64,000 nt of DNA from Rosistilla carotiformis (GTDB lineage: Bacteria; Planctomycetota; Planctomycetia; Pirellulales; Pirellulaceae): contig NZ_CP036348.1 of assembly GCF_007753095.1 (NCBI RefSeq), forward strand, positions 6,549,411-6,613,410, in the 5' to 3' direction. Under the pieces are notes generated by a model. The model searched no databases and was not told the origin of the DNA. It saw only the letters and a program-made list of their open reading frames with translations. The stretch's first letter is position 1; every line of letters starts with the position of its first letter. Positions 50,392 to 62,300 of the stretch are shown here, piece by piece. The position numbers and the translations under genes were made by a program.

Positions 50392-53300
50392 CTAGTCATT
50401 CAGACGGAAATCACCCAACAATTGGTCGATTGCAGCGTCAAAAATTTCCGCAGCCTCCTGCTCTTGATCCTCCGTCCCAGAAGCCGCGATCGCATCCAGG
50501 ACCAAATCCATTGGGTCGTTCTGCAATCCGTCGACGATCTCCGCATGGTCGACGACTCCGGAGGCGTCCAAGCTTTCGATCGAATCCTCGGCGGTCGTAT
50601 CGTCTTGAATAGCCGGTTTCGGATTCACCAGCTGAGGCACGTTCACAGCACCTCGACCGGCGACGATCGAACTGGTTGCCAAACCGATCGCGTCCGGCGA
50701 CTCGCCCGCCGCCTGAGGCGTGCTGGACTGAGTGTTCAAAGCATTGATCACCTTCAACGCATCGAGGGCGGTGACATAAGCATCCCCCGAAACGTCGTAG
50801 TAAGCCGGTGGCGCCCCCAGCCCCAGAACCGAAACCGACGTTCCCGAGGAACGATTCAACAAGTTGATAATCAACAATGCATCGATCGGAGAGACGACTC
50901 CATCGGCGTTGACATCCAACGAGTTATTGGGGTTCTGGTGCGAGAGCAGCGGATTGCCGATTTCCAAAAAGACCGTCGCGGTGTTGCTGTTGCCTTTCGA
51001 ATCGGTGATCGTGTACTGGAACGAATCGACCGTCCCTAGGGTGCCGCCGGTATTCGTATAGACAAAACCGCCTGTGGTTGCGTCGACCACCACCGTTCCG
51101 GTGTTGTTCACCGGTTGGGTGTAGCTGGTGATCGTAAAGGCGTCGCCGTCGCCGTCGAAGTCGTTTGCCAACAACCCCTTCGCAGGATCGGTGACACGGT
51201 AGATGCCACCTTGCAAGATCTCTCCGGTGCTCGTGGCATTGGGATAGAAATCATTGACGGCAGCCGGAATGTCTTCCACTGCATTGACAGTAATCAGGAA
51301 TTGCTCCGACACGCTAAAGCCTGAACCATCCCCCACTTCTACCGTGATCGTCGCCTGACCGCTGGCATTGGCAACCAAGGACATTTCCAGCTGATTTGTG
51401 GCGGCGTTATAAACTGCCGTGACCAGACCGGTGTCGCTGCTGGTGACGACATAATTCAACGTGTCCCCATCAGGGTCGCGGAAGATGTTCGCCATATTGA
51501 TAGGCGTGATCTGCGCGTCTTCGGGAACAACCAAATCTTCGAGCGTCCCGATGACCTGTGGTGGATCGTTCCGCGAACTGACATTCACATTGATCGTCAA
51601 ACGATTCGACAGTCGACCTGTCGAGTCTTTCGCACGGACCGTGATCACGGCAGTTCCCGAGGCGTTCGCCTGAGGCGTGATCGTCAACAACGGTCCGGTC
51701 ACGTTGGCGTTCACTTGGGCACCGCCGACATCCGGAACAACCACCGATTCGACCTCATAGGTCAAGAAGTCGCCGTAGGGAAGATCGGGATCGGTGAAAT
51801 AGTCATCCAAGTCGACAAAGCCGGCCGCGCCGTCTTCGATCAACGAGACGCCGACGGGAGCCGTCGAGACCGTGACCGGAGCATCGGGCTGGCCGACGAC
51901 CGTAATGGTCACATCCGCGGTGTTCGTGCTGCCATCGGCATCGCGAACCGTATAGGTGAACTGGTCGGTCCCCGCATAGTTGGGACTTGGCGTATAGATA
52001 AATTGGCCATCGCCAAAGACCTGCACGCTGCCCCCACCCGCGGTGGCGATGGTTCCGGTGGAACTCACAACCAACGCGTTGGAGTCGCCATCGGGGTCGA
52101 CTGCCCCGGTCAACAAGCCACCGGTCAAAGTCGTACTGTTATCCGAATCAAACGCCACATCTTCATTGGTGGTCACAAAGTGGTTCCGCAAGACCGGTGG
52201 GTCATTGGCTTCGCCAACATTAACCGTCACCGTCACATTCACTCCCTGCGAAGGCACACCGTTGTCGACCACGCGATAAACAAACGTGTCGGTACCGCTG
52301 AAATCAGTTTGCGGTGTGTAGATCAGGTTGCCACCTTGGATCCGCACCGTGCCGCCCTGCGTGGTAGCGCCTCCGCCGGTCAGTTCGATACTTAACGTCT
52401 GCTCGGATTCATTTGCCGGTCCCGTCGTGAAATCGTCGGTTGTCGTTGCTGTCTGGTTTTGCAACAGGCTTTCGATCGAAACGGTGAGGGCAAAGTCTTC
52501 GTTGGTCGACAAGGTTTGTTGCGTTACCCCACCACGCGGAGCGTCATTCACGCTCGTTACATTGATCGTCACTGTACTTGGTGCGGAGACCAACAGCGCG
52601 CCGGTCGCATCGAGCAAGGTTTGATCGACCGCTCGATACGTGAACGTTTCGGTACCAAAGAAGTCGGCATTCGGTGTGTAGGTGAAGCTTCCGTCAGCTC
52701 GCAATTCGAGCGTGCCGTTCTCCAGCGTCCGCGTGCCGACATCCTCTGAGTAAACACTCAAGACCGAAGCGGGGCGAGCGACGTCGTTGGCCAAAACACC
52801 TTGGCTGGCATCCAGGTTCAGCAGCTCGTCTTCTCGTACGCTGAACGAGCCACCGGCATCGGCATTCGCCGTGGTTCCGCCATTGACAATCCGAACCTCG
52901 TAATCTTCCACTTCGCCGTCGAGCGCCAAGCCGGTTGGCGAGGAGACGCCCGCAGTGCTCAATCGGAAGCGAGCCATTGTGGTCACCCCTTCAGGAGTCG
53001 CCGGAATGGCGAAGGTCGAAGGGACACTAATTTCAAACTGGGTTGTCGACGAGATCGGCTTGTTCACGAAAATGCGTTCGCCTGGATCGTCCCAGTCGCC
53101 ATCGCGATTGAAATCGATCCATCCGTCCAACAGGCCTTCGCCGGTCACTTCGACCGTCATCACGGTGTTCTGTCCAACTTGCAGTACCGTGGTCGGCGAC
53201 GTAGCCGTACCGAACGTGACGCCATCCTCATCATCGGCAATCAACGTGACCTGAGCCCCGGAGAGCGTTCTGCCTGCCAGCTGTAGCCCGCTGCGACGAA

Positions 53301-56300
53301 TCGCATCGACCAAATTAGCCGCCAACGCCACAGGGGTCGTCTTGTCTCCAAATTCACCGTCGGGATCGAACGCGATTCGGATGTGATCCTCATCGAACAT
53401 GCCATCGGAATCGACTTCGAAGGTGATCCGTTCCAAGCCGTTGTCGATAATCAACAAACGACCTTCGAACGATGCGGGAATCTCCGCGTCAGCGGTGCTG
53501 ACTTTGATCGTTGGGCCCGCTGGATTTTCAGCCGTGATTGTGAACAACCTCGGTTCGGTCGGATGGGCCGCATCGTCGGTCAGCACAACCAGTGAACTAT
53601 CGTCACCATCGGCATTGCGTTGCGGTTGGCCATCGGCATCGGCGTCGATCAGTTCACCCAAACGTGGCCCATCGGGGACCAGCAGGTGCCGAGCCCCATC
53701 GAAGTCACGCGAGGTTGGGTAACGTCCGGGAACGTCTTCGACAGGATCGGGCGCGTCGCCATAATCGAATTGTGCCCCGTCCAACAGGATCGTGAACGTG
53801 ACCGTATCGTCCAATTGATTGCTCTTGAGTGGATTGCCGACGTTATCGGCAACCGCACGCAAGAAGTAGTTTGGAATCGTCGAGTCAACCGTCGTCGCAC
53901 CTTCCAGGAAGATCGTGTTGTCACCACGCACACTGGCCGATAACGAAGGAACGTTATTGTTGACCGCAGCGATGATGGCATCGCGAACTTCGATATCGCT
54001 GACGGTACCCGATCGGACGATCGAAATCGGAACGGCTCCACCAGGCGTGCCACTAACTTCCACCGAATTTGTATTGGACACATCGATCGTGGTTTGCGAC
54101 GTCGCGCCGTTGAGCGTGACTTGGCTACCGTTGACCGTCGTACCAATTGCCAGAATTGAATTCTGTATCGCTGCGGCCAGGCTGACCGCCACGTCATCGG
54201 AAGTCCCTGTCGAACTGAAGATCACCGCTTGGTTTCCTGCGGCAACACCGCCGCCACCGACACTGCGTTCAAATTCAAACGTGACCGTCTGCACGCCATT
54301 GGAAATCGTCAACGTCTCTCCATCGCTGACGGTGCCGCGACGACTGGTCAACGGCGTGCTGCTTGGAATCGTCAATTGGGATTCGTCTACCCCATCGAGT
54401 TCAACGGAACCTGAAAGCCCTGTTCGCGACGTAATTCCCAATCCCGACCCAGCGATCGCCGCTTGAATTTTGGCGGCGATCACGTTCGCGGAATCCGCCA
54501 ACGTATAGGAAATTCCAATGCTATTGGGATTGTTCAACTGAGTCGGAACGTTGATATCGAATTCAAAGACAACCGTTTGTCCGTTGTTCGTAATTGCAAA
54601 GGTCGCCCCGTCGGGAATCGAAACACCACCGGCGGGCTGCACGCTTAGCACCAAAGGACCAGCGATCGTCAACGTCGAATTCGTCGTCACGCCGGGTTGC
54701 CCCGAGGCTTGAAGTGGCGATCCGCTGATGATGTCCAGCACCAAACCGGCTTCACCACCGATCGAGATCAAACCGCCGTCGATTGCACTGGGGGTCAAGC
54801 CAAACACCGTTTGAGCGGTGATTGCCGCGACCGTCAATTCGGCAATCTTTTCGTTGGAATCGGTCAATTCGATGCCGTCGATCAAGACCACCGAAGCGTC
54901 CGGGGTCCCATCCTGATTGGCATCGACATCGATCGTCACGTCGGCCAGGGGACCTTCGGACAAGATCGGTAGATTTGTTGTCGGATCCAACGGATAGGTC
55001 AACACGCGATCGGTTTCGATCTGGATTGCGATCGGCACGCGATTGGTCAAACCATCTCCACCGATTGCGGTGCTGCCATCGGCGTAAACGAGCGTCCGGA
55101 CGTCCTCGATGCCATCGCCATTGAGATCACGTGGGAATCGCACGTCCAACACGCCATCAAAATTGAAGTCGGCTTCGTAGGCGACCTCCGAACGCGCGGG
55201 ATAGAACAACGGACGATCGACTTCGCCATCGTCGTTGGCATCGATCGCGATGGTCAATGCGGCATAGGCCACTCCACCAGGACCGGGCAATAGAATCTGC
55301 AGTGATTCATTGAAGCCGTCTCCATCGGCATCCAACAACTGGCGTAAGTCCTCCAGTTGATTGCCATCGACGTCGGCTGGGAATCGCAGATCCAATTCGA
55401 GGTCGCCATCGAAATCGGCTTCGAACGCCGTGGTCATCAAGGCTGGCAAGACGATTTGAATATCCAGCACGCCATCCAAATTCGCGTCGAGCGCGAAGAT
55501 GTAATCGGGAACGATGTTGCCCAACGAATCAACTTGCGAAACGCCATCAGCGTTGATAAACACGCGATCAATGACGCCGTCTGAATTGCTGTCGTCCAGC
55601 GTATACAGATCGTCGACGCCGTCGTTGTTGAGATCCTTCGGAATCGTGAGGTCGATGTTTCCGTCTTCGTTAAGATCGAAATACGCCAACGCACCGGGCG
55701 TAACCACGCTGGAGGTTGGAACGTATTGGAATTCAACCTTGCTGCCGCCGGCGTCGAGATCACCGGTCGTAAGCGAGAATCCATCGCCGTCTTGCAACGG
55801 TCGAGCATAGCCAACCGACGAGACGCCGCCACCGGTGGTGGACACGCTGGCACCTTCGCTGAGGCCTAGGAACACGATTCGATTGGAGACCACTTCGGGT
55901 TGTGCCGACAGCCCCGAGACGCTGATCGCCAGCGCGATCGCGTCGGCAAGTTCTTGGGTCGAAAGGAAGGTCGAGATATCGATCGGAACATTGTTGACCG
56001 CCGTGTTGCCATCGTTATCCAATTCGAAGGTAACGCTGATTCCACCGTCGTTGATCGTGAAAGTTTGCCCATCGGCGACCCCTCCGATCCCAAAGCCCAA
56101 TTCCGAGATCGACAAAGCCAGACTACCGACCGGTTGCCCGATCGCGCTAAACCCGGTATCGACAACCGTCCCCGATTGAGCAGCCAGGAAGAGTGTTCCC
56201 GGTTCGATCGATGTATCGGACAAACTGGTTTCCACCGCAGCGATCGAGAACAACCGACTACGCAACGCAGCGGTGATTCCATTGGCAATCTGTTGTTGGT

Positions 56301-59300
56301 TGATCGTGCTGACAAACGTCATCGCTACGTTGCCATCTGCAACGGTACCGTCGGTATCGACCTCAAACACAACGCTGTCGGTACCCGAGGAGACCCGCAG
56401 CAAATCGCCATCGTAAACGGCTGTGGTCGAGAGCACTTGTAATTGAACGTCGCCATCGACGACGCTGCTACTGATGCGTGCAACCGGCAGGGAACTAACC
56501 GTCGCGGTCCGAGCGGGCTTGGGAACCAGCGTCAGCAGGCCATTAACCGGCGTCGCGGCCGTCTCAAATGGAAACTGATTGCTGGTGATCTTGTTGATCT
56601 CCGTTTGGATATCCTGCGCCACCAATTGCGCATTACTGGCGTTGCGAATCGGAATCCGTAAGTTGTTTGGATCGACGGCCGCAGTTCCCGCGAGATCGAT
56701 TTCAAACGTAAAGGTCTGGGTACCCGACGTAATTCGAATCAGGTCGCCGTCGGCAACTTGCCGCAACGGATCGACTTGGATTTGCGAGTTGGCTGCCGAA
56801 TTGGTTACCTGCAAAGCTGCAACCGTTGGTTCAAAAACAACGTCAACGACTTCATCCTGCTTCGGTGTCAGCAGAATCAAACCGTTGCCCACGTTTTCGA
56901 CCGCGTCGACAGGGAAACGAGTTCGTTCCACAAGAACAGCGTTCAACGAATTGACGATGTCCGCCTGGGTATCGGTCAACACAAATGGAACAGGAATGTT
57001 ACCTGTCAACGTCGTCCCGTCGCGATCAAATTCGAACGTTGTAACCGTCAATCCGTCGGGCGAAGTGATGCGAATCCGATCGCCGTCGCGTACGCCACCG
57101 GCACCGCCACCCGCCAATGGGATTTGCAGATTGATATCGGTTGGCAATTGCAATTGATAACCGGTTTCGTATTCGAAGGTGACGGTTCCACCCCGGTTGT
57201 CGGTGACGACAAACTGCGAGCCATCAACAGCCTGCGTTCCCGGAGGGGCCACCAACACAAAGCGATCGCGATTGTTAACACCAATTTGGTAAACCGCGTC
57301 TGGCTTCCAAGCACCGGCCAACGGATTCAAAATCACCGTCTCGGTGGTCGTGTCATAACGGAAGGTATAATCGACGCCTTCTTCTAACAAATCTCCGTTT
57401 TCGAACAGCGTGACCACAGCCCCCGGTTTACGGAGATCTGCGAGCGCTGAATTGATCACCGTGTCGTTGTCGATGTTGGAACCGACAAACGGATCGGCCG
57501 GATCGGCGACGTCCTGCAAACGAATGCGGAACTCCGATGGGGGCGGTGAATTGAGATCGACACGCGTCAGGTTGCTATCCCTATCGGTTCCCGCACCATC
57601 GTTGTCGAAGGGAAGGATCAGCGAAGCACCCGGTCCGACAAAGTCGGCCCGATCGACAGCACCACGATCGATGAAGACGTTCCCGCCGATACCGCCAGGC
57701 GTGGCGACCGACGGATCGTCCGCTCGCAACAAACCTAAGACATCGCGACTGGGTGCCAACACCGGGCTAGGCGAGATCCCCAACGCACTTTTCAGGGCGG
57801 CAAATTTGTCACGTTCGAGCAGCGATTCAATCGAAGAGTCGATCGCGTACGAACCTGGGTTCGGGATGAAGTTATCTCCTTCAGGATTATTCAAAACCTG
57901 TTGGCTAGTCACAATGACATCGTTGAAATCGTTAAACACGTCCCCTGGATTAACGTTCGACGCGACCCCTCGGATGCCCTGGAAGATGTTATTGCCGACG
58001 ATCACTTCGTCTTTGCGAGCCGGGTTTTGTCCCTGCACGCTTGTCGTTTCGTCGACGACACCATCACGTGTGTTCATGATGATGTTATTCAAAATCGTGG
58101 GACTCGCGCCCCGCACCATGATTCCCGTTTCTGGCAGGAACCGACTTTGATTGGTGCTCAACGACGCATTGGTCACCCGTACGCCATTGATCGAAATCGT
58201 TGCCGCATTGTCGATCACAACAAACTGTTCACTGGTTCCGTCACCGGTACTTCCGGTGCTGGCCAATCGGTCATGTCCGAAACCGTCTTGCGAATCGATG
58301 GCGGTTCCCAAAGCATGGTGGAATCGCAACAAGATCTCATTGATACCCGGTTGATCGCCCGAGATGCCTCCTAAAGCGATCGCTTCGACGCGTGACACGG
58401 GACCGTTGAGTCCATCCGGCCCGTTGCCATTTTCATGGTTAGGCAGCGTGTTGCCTGCGGTGTTGTTAATCGTCGTCGCCAAGTTCCGAGCCTGATCCCA
58501 CGGACGGTCATCGTTGGGAACGGTAAACGTATCCACGTTGCCCGCGACATCGGTAATTTCGATCGTGTCACCGGCGTTCAAATCAGCCAATGCCAGGATG
58601 AATTCACGCGGCGCCGAGACATTGATCTCTAGTTGGTAGTTTCCTTGCCCAATTCCGTTGGAACGCCCGGCCAGGCTCAATGGATCGTAGCTTTCGTTGC
58701 CGGCAGCACTGACAGCGACGTAGTAGGTTCCCTTATGAGTCGCGGTGAAGTCGAGGTAAGGATCTTCGCTAACGGCTTCTCCAGGGGCCTGCCCCGACTG
58801 GCTGAAGTCGGTTTGGACCGCCAAACCGGATCCTAGGCTCGCAGGGCGGCCTGCACTATCAAACAACCACAGCGTCGTATCGACAGGGTTCGCTATCGTG
58901 CCCAATCCCAACGAATCGATGTCCACTTGCACGCGATCGCCGGCGTCGAGTTCGATTTGGTAGATATCGACATCTTGCGTCGCGGACAGCGATGGGGAAT
59001 CGCCGATCACACCGCTGGTGGTGAACGAGAACGGCGTCACCGCCGAACCTTGATGCGTGACTACGGCTCCCGCGATCGTATCGTTGGGTTCGTCGGTGCC
59101 GCTGCCTGCAGCACTGGCCAGATTCCCATCGGATCCGTAGATCGTATTGTTCACGATGCGAACGAACGGCTGTGGCGATTCCGCCAACGTGACTTCACGA
59201 GCCGTCAGCCACGCAGATGGCGACTGAGGAATCAGCGGAAACCGGATGTTCGTAACACCGTCCAAATAAAGTGCCGGATTGACAAATGCCATGTCGTCGG

Positions 59301-62300
59301 CACCGTTTCCAATATTGGAAGTGATGCTGTTTTCGATCACGCTGGGGCCAATCGTAGGCGTGACCAAGCTGACCAAGTCGTTGGTGACCAACACGCTGCC
59401 GATGATCGCATCATAAATTGCCGCGATCATTTCGTGTTCGGTATAACCGAAGCTTCGGTTGGGTGCCGTGCCTTGTGGATTGTAGGTGGTGCCCCCGGCA
59501 TCCATGCGGTAATAAATTGGTACCGCACCGGTAGAAACACCATTACCACCACGCACGCCGCTTCCGCCATCGCCGGTCACGTCGCCGCTGATATCCTCAA
59601 ACTCAAACAAGACGTCGATTCCAGCCGCCGAGATGATCATCTGGGCGCCGTCCCTGATCGCATCGCCAAAGTGAACCTCTGGAGAACCTGGCGTGTTGGT
59701 TGCGGCCGTTGCGAGTGTCGTGTCCTCGCCGATTCCAAAGTTGCCATTGGTGTTGATGATCCACGGCAGGGTCGTCCCTTCCACCGTGATTCCTGAAACG
59801 CCCGCTTGGTCGATCACGTTATTGACAACCACAGCTCCCGGCACCAAACCGCCTTCGACGGAGTTGTTCAGAGCGCGAAGATTTCGCACCGCGCCGCCGT
59901 AGCTGCGTCCCAGGTAAGGTTGCCCCAGGTCGCCGTGAGGCAATCCGCTGCCGAAGCCTGTTGGAGAGCCATTGGCACGGAAGTCTTCAGGATCCTGTTC
60001 GCGATCGGCACCCTCGATCCAAACACCGTAGACCTGCGAATCACTGATCGTGTTGCTGTGAATCAACAACTGACCTTGCTGACGTTTTGCGTTGGTATCC
60101 CCCACGCCCAAATGCACGATGGCGGGCAAGGTCACGCGTTGGTCGACAGCGATCATGTTAGGATCGCCGGAATCCTCGGTGGAGATCGAACTGGCCCGCA
60201 CGAAGACCGCCGAATCGTTGGAATCGACAGGATTCAGCGTGTTCGCCACATCGGCGACAACGATCTTCACCGTATAAACCCAGCTTGGATCCAATCCTGC
60301 TAAACTCGCGGTCAACGGACGTGAGATTCCATCGAAGCCGAGTTCGCTGAGATGTTTTCCAGCCAGATTCGGATCGTTGTTGATAACTTCTGCAACAGGA
60401 AGGTTCCCCGTTCCAATCGTATCTTGTCCGGAGATCGGGACAGGAATCGTTATGTCTACAGGATTCAACGGATCCGAATTATCGGTGTACGACAGGAAGA
60501 TCGCTGCGACATCGGGAGTCGCAGAAGCTTCAAAGAACTCTTCCGAAGCAAAGGCGAGCTCCAAGAACAAGCTGCCTGGAGTGCTGCTATCGTCGAAGGT
60601 GAACTGGAACTCCAGCGCTGTCGAATCGACCGACGTGCTACCCGCAGGCAAAACGCCTGGTTCATTGAGATCGACGTCACCTAACCCAGTCGCCGAACCG
60701 GTCGAACTGTCGCTCAGGTTGAAGGCCTGCACGGTCGACAAATCACCCGTGGTCAGCACAACCCCTTGCTCGATGCCAATGACACGGGATCCACCATCGA
60801 AGGTCCCTGCATTTCCAGTCAACAACGTCGAACCGGAAACCAGTGTCAAACCGTTGCCCAACAATTGGCCGGCCAACGCTTCTGAATCGGCGTTTGAGGT
60901 CACCCCCAACGTCTCATCGGAAAGCTCCGCAAAATCACCGCGGACGTTGCCGAACAGATTGATCCGCGCATCGCCTTGCGTGCTGCCTTGCGTGATTCCA
61001 CCGCTGGAAGCGGCACTGAAACTAGCCTTCGCGGCAACGGCGGGACTGTTGATCGCCGAAATCATGGCTGCCGCGATCGTGCTGGCCGAATCGGTCGCCT
61101 GGAACGGAATCGCGACACGTCCCAGTTTCACACCACCGGTCGAATTGAATTCGAACTCTTGCGTGACAAACCCATCGCTGAGTTCGAAGAAATCGCCATC
61201 GGCGAGCTGGAACCCAGCAGGTGCAATCACCGTGATCGATTCGGATTGGCGATCGTTTGTGTCGAACACCTCACGGATTTCCAAGGAAGTACCGACCGTG
61301 TCCGCGTAATCGGTGCCAGGACGGACCTCCAGTTGGTATGCCCCAGAGACAAACGTGCCCGGCGTCCCCTGCTGAACAAAGTCGACCGACGATGACGTTA
61401 CGAACGACGATCCGGTGATCAGTTCGCCGTGCTCAGCAAAGCCGACAATAAAGTCATCGATGTAGAAGCCTTCGGATGTCGAACCGCCCGGAGTGCTGTA
61501 TTGAAACTCGACCGTCACACCCGAATCACCGGCAAACGCCTTCAACGGAATCCGTGCCTGACGCCAAATGTTATCGCTGGTCAGGATGTTACCACCAAAG
61601 GTGATATCACTCGACGCGACCGTCTGCCCCACGGGGTCATCGTTGCTGGTAATGTGGACCGTCACGACATCCCCAGGATCGGTGTCCAAGGCATAATTGA
61701 AATACAAAAACGCTTGATCATCGGCGGTATATCCCGACAAATCAAATTGGTTCGCGGTCAACGTTCCGTTGCCCGTGGATGGATCAAAGTGCAGACTTTC
61801 ATTCAGCACCGATCCGCCCAACGCTCCCACAGCGTGCCCTTCCACCGACACATGCAACGTGTAGTTACCGTTTTCGATCAGCGTATCGGGAGAGGTATAC
61901 GTCGTGCTGGTCGCGTTGAAGGTCGAACCGTCTTCGACCACGGCAAGCACGTAGGTTCCCGGAGCTATCGTGGCATCGATCATTGGATCGTTGAAACCGC
62001 CGAAGGCGCTGCTACCGGTATCGAAACCATTGTCGATACTGGTCAAAATCGGTGCCGTCAGATCAGCATTTGGACCCGAGATGGCAAACAACTCCAAGGT
62101 GAAATCGTCTGAACCCAAAGCATTCGAGAAGTCGAAGCCATTATCGATATCCAGGATCACCCGATTTCCCGCACCGTTATTGGTGTCGGGCACTGTGAAG
62201 CGGAAGAAATCGACGCTGTCATCCAACACGCCTTGGATTGTCGTGTGGGGAATGTTGGTTGACGTGTTCGTATCAAAAATATCTTGCGTGATATCGCTGT

